Positions 10,834 through 21,103 of a stretch of 64,000 nucleotides of DNA are shown here, piece by piece. Under the pieces are notes generated by a model. That model saw only the letters and a list, made by a program, of their open reading frames with translations. It was not told where the DNA came from and did not search any database. The position numbers and the translations under genes were made by a program. The DNA is from Bufo bufo (taxonomy: Eukaryota > Chordata > Amphibia > Anura > Bufonidae). Each line of letters opens with the position of its first letter. The first letter of the stretch is position 1. Location: positions 118,106,378 to 118,170,377 of the forward strand of contig NC_053397.1 in assembly GCF_905171765.1 (NCBI RefSeq). Reading direction: 5' to 3'.

Positions 10834-11650
10834 GTAATATGCAGATTCATATTACTTTTTTATTAGGTTATTGGTAAAATACAATATAAAATGTCATTTA
10901 AAGCATGCCAGTATGTACCGTATTAATAATGGTAAAAGCTGAAATGTCTTGCAAGTAATTGTATTTGTGTGGTTCTAACATTCTTTGGGTTGAGAAACAA
11001 TGGTTTAAAATGATTTGCCATTTGTCCAGGTGACATATATTAGGTTCTCATACACAGAGAGGTATCATTGTGTTATTCGTGGTGTTACATAGGACTGCAG
11101 GTGACATCTACTACATTATTTGTACTCATAGAGTTATCATTGTGTTATCTCTGGTGTTACATAGGACTGCAGGTAATGTCTCCCTTAAATTATCATCTTG
11201 CTGCCTGTGCAGCATATCAATTTCCTATGGAATTTAGGCCATAAATGTTTGATAAGTGGGGGTTCAGTGCCCCTGCAGACCATCACACTTGAAGGGGCCA
11301 TGGCGCTCCTTCACCCAGGTACATTTTGCTGTGTCTGTGCTTTCTCACTTAAACAGGACATGATGCAGTGTTTAGCAGAGCTGTCTTATGGATGTGCCAT
11401 TGTGTCTGTGTAGACAAAATAAAACTGGGTACATGACTTGCAGGAATATGAAGCTCCTGTCACCGTAGTGATTGTGGGGGGGACCTGGAGTTCAGAACTG
11501 CATGATTAGTATTGATGGCCTACAACAAGGATGAGCCACCCTCAGCACTCCAGCTGTTCTGAAACTACAACTCCAGCTGATCCCTAGCCTACAATATTGA
11601 TGTATGGCAGTGCACCATAGAGCTCTGTTTGGTGCAATGTTCATGGGTGT
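10834..11650. other. Intron 3' of the RGS exon, with a small tandem duplication
   Basis: Two copies of a stretch containing ggtgttacataggactgcag (about 11059-11103 and 11131-11175) lie about 72 bp apart. Around 11520-11600 there is a remnant resembling the ctccagctgt...aaactacaact MITE seen intact at 51082-51223. No final RGS exon was recognised. Confidence 0.5.
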
Positions 11651-11689
11651 TAGGCTAGGGCTACACGGCAACATGTGTCACATGACATT
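11651..11689. mobile_element. Truncated end of a taggctaggg MITE
   Basis: The motif taggctagggctacacggc at about 11652 matches the terminal inverted repeat of the MITE half near 51305 (read in reverse) and, more loosely, that at 9797. It stops where the ttaaccctttcagg repeat begins, so the repeat interrupts or truncates it. Confidence 0.6.
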
Positions 11690-13820
11690 TAACCCTTTCA
11701 GGACCAAGCCTTTTTTCTCCTTTCTACCCAGGCCATTTTCAGCAAATCTGACATGTGTCACTTTATGTGGTAATAACTTTAAAACGCTTTTACTTATCAA
11801 GGCCATTCTGAGATTGTTTTCTCGTCACATATTGTACTTCATGACAGTGGTAAATTTGAGTTAAAAAATGTCATTTTTATTTATAAAAAAATACAAAATT
11901 TACCAAAAATGTGGAAAAATTAGCAAATTTCCAAATTTCAATTTCTCTACTTTTATAATAGATAGAAATAATTCCAAAAATAGCTACTACTTTACATTCC
12001 CCATATGTATACTTCATGTTTGGATCATTTTGTGAATGCTATTTTATTTTTTAAGGGACGTTAGAAGGCTTAGAAGTTTAGAAGCAAATCTTGAAATTTT
12101 TCTGAAAATTTCCAAAACCCACTTTTTGAGGACCATTTCAGGTCTGAAGTCACTTTGTGAGGCTTACATAATAGAAACCACCCAAAAATGATCCAATTTT
12201 AGAAACTACATCCCTAAAGGTATTCTAAACTGACTTAATTAATGGAAAATGGAGAGGAAATTTCTGAATTTCACTTTTTTGGCAAATTTTCCATTTGAAT
12301 CCATTTTTTTCCACTAAAAAAGCAAGGGTTAACAGCCAAACAAAACTCAATATTTATTGCCCTGATTCTGTAGTTTACAGAAACACCCCATATGTGGTCG
12401 TAAACCGCTGTACAGGCACACGACAGGGCGCAGAAGGAAAGGAATGCCATATGGTTTTTGGAAAGCAGATTTCACTGGGATAATTTTAAGCTGCCATGTC
12501 ACATTTGAAGACCCCCTGATGCACCCCCACAGTAGAAACTCCAACTAATTTTGTTATGTTAGTTTTACACAATGATATCATTTAAAAAAAAAAAAAAATC
12601 ATGTTTTAGTGTCTCCATAGTCTGGGAGCCATAGTTTTTACAGTTTTTGGGCATTTCTCTTAGGCCTAATGCACACGACCGTGCTGTTTTTTGTGGTCCG
12701 CAAACCGCGGATCCGCAAAAACGAAAGCCGCCCGTGTGCCTTCCGCAATTTGCGGAACGGAACGGGCGGCCCATTGTAGACATGCCTATTCTTGTCCGCA
12801 AAACGGACAAGAATAGGACATGCTATATTTTTTTTGCGGGGCCTTGGAACGGAAGTGAATGGGTGAATGGGTCCGCACCTGAGCCGCAAAAACTGCGGCT
12901 TGGATGCGGACCCGAAAAACGGTTGTGTGCATGAGGCCTTAAGTAGTGTATCATTTTTGCGGGATGAGATGACGGTTTGATTGGCACTATTTTGGGGTGC
13001 ATATGACTTTTTGATGGCTTGCTATTACACTTTTTGTGATGTAAGATGACAGAAAATGACTTTTTTGACACTTTTTTTTTTACGGTGTTAACCTGAGGGG
13101 TTCGGTCATGTGATATTTTTTGTTAGAGCCATTGTTTTTACAGTTTTTGGGTGATTGTCTTAGGTAGGGTATCATTTTTGCGGGATGAGATGATGGTTTG
13201 ATTGGCACTATTTTGGGGTTCATATGACTTTTTGACCGCTTGCTATTACACTTTTTGTGATGTAAGATGACAGAAAATGACTTTTTTGACACTTTTTTTT
13301 TACGGTGTTCATCTGAGGGGTTAGGTCATGTGATATTTTTATAGAGAAGGTCGTTATGGACTTGGTAATACCTAATACGTATGCTTTTTTTTTTTTTTTT
13401 TTTTACATTTAACACAATAAAAGTATTTTTAAAACAAAAAAATGTATGTTTTAGTGTCTCCATAGTCTGAGAGCCATATTTATTTTTTATTTTTTGGGCG
13501 ATTGTCTTAGGTAGGCGTTCCTTTTTTGTGGGATGAGTTGACGGTTACATTGGTGCTATTTTGGGGGGCATACTCCTTTTTGATAGCTTGGTGTTGCACT
13601 TTTAGTGATGTAAGGTGACTAAAATGTGTTTTTTTTAGCACAGTTTTTATTTTATTTTTTTGACGGTGTTCATCTGAGGGGTTAGGTCATGTGATATTTT
13701 TATAGAGCTGGTCGATACGGACACGGCGATGCCTAATATGTCTAATAAGTTTTTTACTTTATTTTGGGAAAAAGTCGCTTTTTTACTTTACTTGAAACAA
13801 AATAAAAAATGTAAACTTTA
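11689..13820 (+). repeat. Unclassified frog repeat, forward copy with internal tandem units
   Basis: Starts ttaaccctttcagg and matches 8117-9396 in the opposite orientation over its first ~900 bp. From about 12600 to 13700 it contains about three degenerate tandem units, each with tttagtgtctccatagtctg or its remnant, gcgggatgag, and tgaggggttaggtcatgtga. The first unit is split by the MITE at 12663-12938. No transposase or RT was recognised. Confidence 0.65.
12663..12938. mobile_element. PIF/Harbinger-type MITE, 276 bp, TTA target duplication
   Basis: Inverted ends ggcctaatgcacacgacc ... gtgtgcatgaggcc are flanked by TTA at 12660-12662 and 12939-12941. The neighbouring tandem unit near 13155 shows the unoccupied site (tgtcttaggtagggtatc), which confirms the TTA duplication. 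Internal palindromic ccgcaaa/tttgcgg blocks are present; no ORF is meaningful. TTA duplications are characteristic of PIF/Harbinger transposition. Confidence 0.85.
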
Positions 13821-13821
13821 T

Positions 13822-14607
13822 TTAACCGCCTCCGGACCGCCTAACGCAGGATCGCGTTCCGGAGGCGGCAGCTCAGCGCAGAGTCACGCATATACGCGTC
13901 ATCTCGCGAGACGCGAGATTTCCTGTGAACGTGCGCACACAGGCGCGCGCGTTCACAGGATCGGAAGGTAAGCGAGTGGATCTCCAGCCTGCCAGCGGCG
14001 ATCGTTCGCTGGCAGGCTGGAGATGCGATTTTTTTTAACCCCTAACAGGTATATTAGACGCTGTTTTGATAACAGCGTCTAATATACCTGCTACCTGGTC
14101 CTCTGGTGGTCCCCTTTGCTTGGATCGACCACCAGAGGACACAGGCAGCTCAGTAATAAGTAGCACCAAACACCACTACACTACACCCCCCCCCGTCACT
14201 TATTAACCCCTTATTACCCCCTGATCACCCCATATAGACTCCCTGATCACCCCCCTGTCATTGATCACCCCCTTGTAAGGCTCCATTCAGACGTCCGTAT
14301 GTTTTTTACGGATCCACAAAACACATACGGACGTCTGAATGGAGCCTTACAGGGGGGATCAATGACAGGGGGGTGATCACTCCATATAGACTCCCTGATC
14401 ACCCCCCTGTCATTGATCACCCCCCTGTCATTGATCACCCCCCTGTAAGGCTCCATTCAGACGTCCGTATGTTTTTTACGGATCCACGGATACATGGATC
14501 GGATCTGCAAAACACATACAGACGTCTGAATGGAGCCTTACAGGGGGGTGATCACCCCATATAGACTCCCTGATCACCCCCCTGTCATTGATCACCCCCC
14601 TGTAAGG
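13822..14607. repeat. Hairpin train: consecutive near-perfect stem-loops
   Basis: At least six separate inverted repeats follow each other. They span 13826-13869 (ccgcctccgga...), 13921-13960 (tcctgtgaacg...cgttcacagga), 13981-14023 (tctccagcctgcc...), 14046-14090 (caggtatattagacgctg...), 14098-14140 (gtcctctggtggt...) and 14277-14348 (aaggctccattcagacgtcc...). After 14200 the stems alternate with a tandem tgatcacccccctgtcat motif. No coding sequence. The region continues at 28716 after the Penelope palindrome. Confidence 0.8.
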
Positions 14608-14778
14608 CTAAATAGAAAAACAGGCCAGCACTACTCACTGTTGTTGCAATAATTCTAATACGTGGTGGTGCCTGTAGCGTTGAATCCTGGTCCTAGGATT
14701 CCCGTAGTAGCCAAAACATGTGTAGAATAAGCCACGGCACTCCAAAGGGATCCAATCAATTTCTTTATTACACCTAGT

Positions 14779-14815
14779 GCAGCAACGTTTCAACCTAATG
14801 GTCTTTATCAAGCTC
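14779..14815 (-). ncRNA. Hammerhead-ribozyme-like remnant in PLE-A 3' region
   Basis: Minus strand reads gcttgataaagacc, a short loop, ggttgaaacgttg. The stem gacc/ggtt followed by gaaac resembles helix II and the gaaa core of hammerhead motifs known in Penelope-like elements. The first core segment (ttgataa) departs from the canonical ctgatga at two positions, so it is probably inactive or only a resemblance. Confidence 0.3.
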
Positions 14816-16120
14816 CCAATACACTGATATCAAAGTGAACTTTAAATACAATCCCATAGCCCCACATTGGCTATTGCTAAGCCCTGCCCATTAACCCCCT
14901 CATTACTGCCTAAAAACATTCACAAATTGCCAACCCCATTGTCAATCCCTGATGACATACTTTTATCATCCTCACCGACATGCTGTAGGAGACTCCGTCA
15001 AGCCCTCATCACTTCAGGTACATAACGATGTTCTCCCGCTGTTCCATGAGGACTCGGCGTCCCTAGATCCAATCTGCGCAGGCGCGACATCACTTCCGCC
15101 CTTTCAGGCGCACTTCCGCCAGGCTATGCCCTGTTTTCCGACCACATGACCCTGTCGCTCCAGTGACGCAATGTCACATGATCGTGCCTCGCTATCTTCA
15201 TGTCACTAGGCGCTGGGGCTCAGTTATATTGAGTATTTAAGCAAACCTATAGGCAGAAGTTCTCGATTGGATGATGTGGGCTGCCTGGTGCACACCATAG
15301 AAAAGAACTAATATCTTTAACCATTTATCAAATCATTATTATACATAAGTTACTTAAGTGAAGAAGCTGCAGCCATAGGGTCCATCATTGCATCCTTATT
15401 TAGGGGTGCTTTTATCACACCTCGAGAAGCTAAAGAGTGAATAACATGGCGTTTATTCTAAGGCTGTTCATGCAGGTTTTCCATCATTCATCCAGTGGCT
15501 GGTATATAGAGCAAGTGTTCCAGGGGTGATAAGCCCTCAGTCCACTAGCCCATCCAGTCCCATACTGACATTCATTCTACAGGGAGGTAGGAATAGAGAT
15601 GTGTGGAGTTACCCACCATAAAGGAGGGTCTCCATCTACCTCTCTCAACCACACAATTTTTTATGGTTAATCCCGCTATATCATTATTCAGCTTCAACAC
15701 CATTTCACTCTATTGTCCTTACAGATAGATAGATTCTCAAGTTATATAAATCAAGCAACTAGGCCCTTCCGGCTGCAGTCTCTATACACTATACAAATTA
15801 TATATAAAAAATTATATTATATCTGATGCAGACCTCAACAGCCTCACATCTCCATCAGGAAATCCACATAGCAGGTTCCCCTACTCCCTCATCAGCTATA
15901 GAACTTTCTTATAGAGGTATCGTGAAGGCCAAAAAGACGGTTCTCCCACAGCATGCGTATGTTCTCCATCTAGGGAAAGAAAAATAAATAAACTAATATC
16001 ATAAAAATGGAGATGCAAATACAATAAGGGTTACATATTATACATATATGTAAGCATATAAAAATCACGGCTACTAAGCCTGATGTTTAAATCATATCTC
16101 CGCACATCCTGATCGAGAGT

Positions 16121-17170
16121 TCAGAAAAGGGAACCAACCTTAAATTCCCTGTTTAAGCCTTTCGGCTCCATTGTCTCCAACTCATAGATCCATCTTAGTT
16201 CTTTCTGTTTTAGCAGCTTCTCCCTATCTCCACCCCTCCTCAGGACTGGAACACTATCAATGATCCTATATCTCAATTGAGAGACATTATGCCTATATTT
16301 CCAAAAGTGTTCAGGTACCGGTAACTCAGCCTCATCTTCACATTCCTGATTTTGCTGATTCCCTTTTTCTTTTTTAGCCAACAGCTTACGTATTGTGTAC
16401 CGATGCTGATTTATCCTGTTTTTGCAGGGCTGTGTCGTCTCTCCAATATAGAGAAGGCCACACGGGCACTGTAAGCTGTAGATAACAAAATCTGTGTTAC
16501 ACGTATAGTGTCCTCTAATGTCATATTTCTTCCCCGTTCTAGGGTGGCAGAAGGAGTCACCCTTGATTAGGCTGCCGCAATTGCAGCAGCCCAAGCAAGG
16601 GTAACACCCCCTTCTACCAACCTCTTTTTTCTTAACTTTTACATCAGCTGATGTCAGGCTATCCTTAAGATTTCTAGGCCTCTTATATGACATCAGCGGG
16701 GTGGGGGATTGGAATTCAATTACCTTTGGGAAAGAATGTGTTAGTATATGCCAGTTACGTCTCAATATGCCAGAGATACGATTACTCATTTTACTATAGG
16801 TTGACACAAATGGGATCCTACTTATTTTTTGTTCTTCCCTCTTCGTTGTTGTAGTTAATAATTGCTGTCGATCACTATTCCTGGCTTTTTCTAAATGCCT
16901 ATCTATCAGGTTTTTGGGGTATTTCCTATCCCTGAATCTTTGTCCCATTTTTTTCAATCTGTCGTCAACCAAATTCTCTTCTGACACTATTCTTCTTGCT
17001 CGTAAAAACTTACTAAAAGGCAAGGATTCCACTGACCTCCTAGGGTGTGCACTATCAAAGCATAACATGCTGTTCCTGTCCGTTGGCTTAATAAAGAGGT
17101 CGGTTTCTAATTTACCTTCCCTTACATAAACCAACGTATCTAGGAATTGTAAAGATTCCGCTGAGTACAC
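16121..17170 (-). CDS. PLE-A GIY-YIG endonuclease part (349 codons)
   Basis: This frame encodes the C-terminal half of a Penelope-like polyprotein. The front part (residues 1-180) continues the RT thumb/linker. A Cys-rich zinc-finger-like segment lies at about 189-223 (CYPCLGCCNC ... C-x-H ... H-x2-C). The GIY-YIG nuclease follows, with VIYSLQCPCGLLYIGET at 229-245 and probable catalytic or structural residues Arg252, His256, Glu324 and Asn340. This nuclease would nick target DNA to prime reverse transcription. The annotated ATG is not a true start: one base is missing relative to the RT frame, and the same break is present in PLE-D. It therefore arose before the duplication, or reflects an ancestral inactive master. 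Confidence 0.85.
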   Translation of the reverse strand: MYSAESLQFLDTLVYVREGKLETDLFIKPTDRNSMLCFDSAHPRRSVESLPFSKFLRARRIVSEENLVDDRLKKMGQRFRDRKYPKNLIDRHLEKARNSDRQQLLTTTTKREEQKISRIPFVSTYSKMSNRISGILRRNWHILTHSFPKVIEFQSPTPLMSYKRPRNLKDSLTSADVKVKKKEVGRRGCYPCLGCCNCGSLIKGDSFCHPRTGKKYDIRGHYTCNTDFVIYSLQCPCGLLYIGETTQPCKNRINQHRYTIRKLLAKKEKGNQQNQECEDEAELPVPEHFWKYRHNVSQLRYRIIDSVPVLRRGGDREKLLKQKELRWIYELETMEPKGLNREFKVGSLF

Positions 17171-17219
17171 TTTTGTGAATTTCAGTTGATCATGTAACTG
17201 ATTAATATATTCATGAAAT

Positions 17220-18089
17220 TCATGCAGTTTTTCTTCCGTACCATATTAGGAAAATATCGTCTATATACCGCATCCACCCCCTCACATGACTGTAGAAGGT
17301 GGATGGGTGTATAGACGTCTCCTCCATGTTTGACATGTATATGTGAGCATATGTCGGGGCCACGTTGGACCCCATCGCGGTGCCCTGACATTGCTCATAA
17401 AACACATCCTCAAACAAAAAATAATTATGATACAGTAAAATTTCAAGTAGGGAGATTAGAAAGGTTTTTATGTCAGAACCAAAGTCCGACCTATCTAGGG
17501 CCCATTTAATTGCCTCCAGTCCCAGTTCATGGTCAATACTGGTATAGAGACTGGTTACATCAAATGAAACCAATAAGTCTCCCTCTTGAAATTCTAGTGC
17601 ATCAATTTTTAACAGAAAATCTGTAGTGTCTCTCACATAGGATCTGGCCTCCATTGCATAAGATCTTAAGACTTGATCCAGAAAAGTGGCTGCATTGGAG
17701 AAGACTGACCCCATACCCGACACTATGGGGTGTCCTGGCGGGTCTATCAACCCTTTATGTATCTTAGGGAGGGTATACAAGAGAGGAGTCACCGGGTTCT
17801 GTGGCACAAGATAAGTATGTAAATTGGCATCAATCAGGTCATTTGCGAAAGCATTGTCCGCCAATAACCTGATCTTGCGCATATTATTCAATTTTGGATC
17901 TTGACTTAGAGGTTTATATACTTCTTTATCATTCACTTGTCTCATCACCTCCATTTTATACTTCTCTGTGTCCATCACCACGGTGGCTCCTCCCTTATCC
18001 GCCCTTTTGATAGTAATTTCCCTCCTATTTTTTAAGGACTTTAGTGCCGCTTTCTCACCCCTTGTCAGATTGGTGATATTTAGATCCAT
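17220..18089 (-). CDS. PLE-A reverse transcriptase (289 codons, N-truncated)
   Basis: A Penelope-type reverse transcriptase. Visible motifs are KRADKGGATVVMD at 28-40 (motif 1-like), LLYTLPKIHKG at 103-113, SFDVTSLYTSI at 175-185 (motif A, Asp177), QGTAMGSNVAPTYAH at 235-249 (motif B) and YIDDIF at 275-280 (motif C, Asp277/278). Telomerase-like RTs of this group share the LPKIHK block. The frame is open beyond the first ATG up to the head-to-head junction, so the real protein began further upstream. It ends in a stop caused by a one-base loss just after motif C (WYGRKTA). All catalytic Asp residues are kept. Identical in translation to PLE-D. Confidence 0.85.
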   Translation of the reverse strand: MDLNITNLTRGEKAALKSLKNRREITIKRADKGGATVVMDTEKYKMEVMRQVNDKEVYKPLSQDPKLNNMRKIRLLADNAFANDLIDANLHTYLVPQNPVTPLLYTLPKIHKGLIDPPGHPIVSGMGSVFSNAATFLDQVLRSYAMEARSYVRDTTDFLLKIDALEFQEGDLLVSFDVTSLYTSIDHELGLEAIKWALDRSDFGSDIKTFLISLLEILLYHNYFLFEDVFYEQCQGTAMGSNVAPTYAHIYMSNMEETSIHPSTFYSHVRGWMRYIDDIFLIWYGRKTA

Positions 18090-18185
18090 TTTTGATCTCT
18101 TAAGTTTTTCAATCTCCAGTCTGACAAGGGAGACAAAGGTAAATTAGAAACCGACCTCTTTATTAAGCCAACGGACAGGAACAGC

Positions 18186-19130
18186 ATGTTATGCTTTGAT
18201 AGTGCACACCCTAGGAGGTCAGTGGAATCCTTGCCTTTTAGTCAGTTTTTACGAGCAAGAAGAATAGTGTCAGAAGAGAATTTGGTTGACGACAGATTGA
18301 AAAAAATGGGACAAAGATTCAGGGATAGGAAATACCCCAAAAACCTGATAGATAGGCATTTAGAAAAAGCCAGGAATAGTGATCGACAGCAACTATTAAC
18401 TACAACAACGAAGAGGGAAGAACAAAAAATAAGTAGGATCCCATTTGTGTCAACCTATAGTAAAATGAGTAATCGTATCTCTGGCATATTGAGACATAAC
18501 TGGCATATACTAACACATTCTTTCCCAAAGGTAATTGAATTCCAATCTCCCCCGCTGATGTCATATAAGAGGCCTAGAAATCTTAAGGATAGCCTGACAT
18601 CAGCTGATGTAAAAGTTAAGAAAAAAGAGGTTGGTAGAAGGGGGTGTTACCCTTGCTTGGGCTGCTGCAATTGCAGCAGCCTAATCAAGGGTGACTCCTT
18701 CTGCCACCCTAGAACGGGGAAGAAATATGACATTAGAGGACACTATACGTGTAACACAGATTTTGTTATCTACAGCTTACAGTGCCCGTGTGGCCTTCTC
18801 TATATTGGAGAGACGACACAGCCCTGCAAAAACAGGATAAATCAGCATCGGTACACAATACGTAAGCTGTTGGCTAAAAAAGAAAAAGGGAATCAGCAAA
18901 ATCAGGAATGTGAAGATGAGGCTGAGTTACCGGTACCTGAACACTTTTGGAAATATAGGCATAATGTCTCTCAATTGAGATATAGGATCATTGATAGTGT
19001 TCCAGTCCTGAGGAGGGGTGGAGATAGGGAGAAGCTGCTAAAACAGAAAGAACTAAGATGGATCTATGAGTTGGAGACAATGGAGCCGAAAGGCTTGAAC
19101 AGGGAATTTAAGGTTGGTTCCCTTTTCTGA
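18186..19130 (+). CDS. PLE-B GIY-YIG endonuclease part (314 codons)
   Basis: Same protein segment as in PLE-A and PLE-D but beginning at the internal Met of MLCFDSAHPRR because the element is 5' truncated; no RT motifs remain. The zinc-finger-like region and the GIY-YIG nuclease (VIYSLQCPCGLLYIGET, then NRINQHR, KQKELRW) are intact to the common C-terminus EFKVGSLF. It lacks one Pro-Thr pair relative to the outer copies (6-bp difference near 18545) and has Ser in place of Gly in the NCxSL stretch. It is a truncated copy and is unlikely to be expressed as a functional unit. Confidence 0.8.
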   Translation: MLCFDSAHPRRSVESLPFSQFLRARRIVSEENLVDDRLKKMGQRFRDRKYPKNLIDRHLEKARNSDRQQLLTTTTKREEQKISRIPFVSTYSKMSNRISGILRHNWHILTHSFPKVIEFQSPPLMSYKRPRNLKDSLTSADVKVKKKEVGRRGCYPCLGCCNCSSLIKGDSFCHPRTGKKYDIRGHYTCNTDFVIYSLQCPCGLLYIGETTQPCKNRINQHRYTIRKLLAKKEKGNQQNQECEDEAELPVPEHFWKYRHNVSQLRYRIIDSVPVLRRGGDREKLLKQKELRWIYELETMEPKGLNREFKVGSLF

Positions 19131-19540
19131 ACTCTCGATCAGGATGTGCGGAGATATGATTTAAACATCAGGCTTAGTAGCCGTGTTTTTTATATGCTTA
19201 CATATATGTATAATATGTAACCCTTATTGTATTTGCATCTCCATTTTTATGATATTAGTTTATTTATTTTTCTTTCCCTAGATGGAGAACATACGCATGC
19301 TGTGGGAGAACCGTCTTTTTGGCCTTCACGATACCTCTATAAGAAAGTTCTATAGCTGATGAGGGAGTAGGGGAACCTGCTATGTGGATTTCCTGATGGA
19401 GATGTGAGGCTGTTGAGGTCTGCATCAGATATAATATAATTTTTTATATATAATTTGTATAGTGTATAGAGACTGCAGCCGGAAGGGCCTAGTTGCTTGA
19501 TTTATATAACTTGAGAATCTATCTATCTGTAAGGACAATA

Positions 19541-21103
19541 CACTGCGTGCAGAATTATTAGGCAAATGAGTATTTTGACCACATCATCCTCTTTATGCAT
19601 GTTGTCTTACTCCAAGCTGTATAGGCTCGAAAGCCTACTACCAATTAAGCATATTAGGTGATGTGCATCTCTGTAATGAGAAGAGGTGTGGTCTAATGAC
19701 ATCAACACCCTATATTAGGTGTGCATAATTATTAGGCAACTTCCTTTCCTTTGGCAAAATGGGTCAAAAGAAGGACTTGACAGGCTCAGAAAAGTCAAAA
19801 ATAGTGAGATATCTTGCAGAGGGATGCAGCACTCTTAAAATTGCAAAGCTTCTGAAGCGTGATCATCGAACAATCAAGCGTTTCATTCAAAAAAGTCAAC
19901 AGGGTCGCAAGAAGCGTGTGGAAAAACCAAGGCGCAAAATAACTGCCCATGAACTGAGAAAAGTCAAGCGTGCAGCTGCCAAGATGCCATTTGCCACCAG
20001 TTTGGCCATATTTCAGAGCTGCAACATCACTGGAGTGCCCAAAAGCACAAGGTGTGCAATACTCAGAGACATGGCCAAGGTAAGAAAGGCTGAAAGACGA
20101 CCACCACTGAACAAGACACACAAGCTGAAACGTCAAGACTGGGCCAAGAAATATCTCAAGACTGATTTTTCTAAGGTTTTATGGACTGATGAAATGAGAG
20201 TGAGTCTTGATGGGCCAGATGGATGGGCCCGTGGCTGGATTGGTAAAGGGCAGAGAGCTCCAGTGCGACTCAGACGCCAGCAAGGTGGAGGTGGAGTACT
20301 GGTTTGGGCTGGTATCATCAAAGATGAGCTTGTGGGGCCTTTTCGGGTTGAGGATGGAGTCAAGCTCAACTCCCAGTCCTACTGCCAGTTTCTGGAAGAC
20401 ACCTTCTTCAAGCAGTGGTACAGGAAGAAGTCTGCATCCTTCAAGAAAAACATGATTTTCATGCAGGACAATGCTCCATCACACGCGTCCAAGTACTCCA
20501 CAGCGTGGCTGGCAAGAAAGGGTATAAAAGAAGAAAATCTAATGACATGGCCTCCTTGTTCACCTGATCTGAACCCCATTGAGAACCTGTGGTCCATCAT
20601 CAAATGTGAGATTTACAAGGAGGGAAAAGAGTACACCTCTCTGAACAGTGTCTGGGAGGCTGTGGTTGCTTCTGCACGCAATGTTGATGGTGAACAGATC
20701 AAAACACTGACAGAATCCATGGATGGCAGGCTTTTGAGTGTCCTTGCAAAGAAAGGTGGCTATATTGGTCACTGATTTGTTTTTGTTTTGTTTTTGAATG
20801 TCAGAAATGTATATTTGTGAATGTTGAGATGTTATATTGGTTTCACTGGTAAAAATAAATTATTGAAATGGGTATATATTTGTTTTTTGTTAAGTTGCCT
20901 AATAATTATGCACAGTAATAGTCACCTGCACACACAGATATCCCCCTAAAATAGCTAAAACTAAAAACAAACTAAAAACTACTTCCAAAAATATTCAGCT
21001 TTGATATTAATGAGTTTTTTGGGTTCATTGAGAACATGGTTGTTGTTCAATAATAAAATGAATCCTCAAAAATACAACTTGCCTAATAATTCTGCACTCC
21101 CTG
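19541..21103 (+). mobile_element. Tc1/mariner DD37E transposon, copy 1 (1,563 bp)
   Basis: Flanked by TA at 19539-19540 and 21104-21105. Each end holds an outer repeat (tgcagaattattaggcaa) and an inner repeat (tgcataattattaggcaact) about 170-190 bp inside, an IR/DR arrangement as in some active Tc1-type transposons. Encodes an intact transposase. It sits in the 3' region of PLE-B, whose empty site is visible near 27708. Confidence 0.95.
19759..20775 (+). CDS. Tc1-like DD37E transposase (338 aa, intact)
   Basis: Cut-and-paste transposase acting on the terminal repeats of its element. Residues 8-45 form a homeo-like helix-turn-helix (SEKSKIVRYLAEG ... HRTIKRFIQ). A basic linker (GRKKRVEKPRRK, 49-60) follows, then a second DNA-binding region to about 105. 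The catalytic core has Asp144 (LWTDE), Asp237 (FMQDNAPSH) and Glu275 (NPIENLW). I count 37 residues between the second Asp and the Glu, which places it with DD37E (TRT-type) Tc1 relatives rather than DD34E Tc1 or DD34D mariner. A Gly-rich box (RRQQGGGGVLVWAG) is present. The length is normal and there is no stop or frameshift. The translation is identical to copy 2. Confidence 0.95.
   Translation: MGQKKDLTGSEKSKIVRYLAEGCSTLKIAKLLKRDHRTIKRFIQKSQQGRKKRVEKPRRKITAHELRKVKRAAAKMPFATSLAIFQSCNITGVPKSTRCAILRDMAKVRKAERRPPLNKTHKLKRQDWAKKYLKTDFSKVLWTDEMRVSLDGPDGWARGWIGKGQRAPVRLRRQQGGGGVLVWAGIIKDELVGPFRVEDGVKLNSQSYCQFLEDTFFKQWYRKKSASFKKNMIFMQDNAPSHASKYSTAWLARKGIKEENLMTWPPCSPDLNPIENLWSIIKCEIYKEGKEYTSLNSVWEAVVASARNVDGEQIKTLTESMDGRLLSVLAKKGGYIGH

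Larger units (their letters stand above)
14608..18135 (-). mobile_element. Penelope-like element A, 5' truncated
   Basis: Minus-strand copy with RT (18089-17220), GIY-YIG endonuclease (17170-16121) and about 1.5 kb of 3' region. The RT frame stays open upstream of its first ATG to the junction at about 18135, where it meets PLE-B head to head, so the N-terminal part is lost by 5' truncation. Truncation and inverted joining are common for Penelope-like insertions. Confidence 0.85.

Noticed and set aside
12565..13292. Several overlapping ORFs on both strands
   Set aside because: They fall in the ccgcaaa-rich MITE and in repeated units of the dispersed repeat; palindromic sequence gives mirror ORFs.
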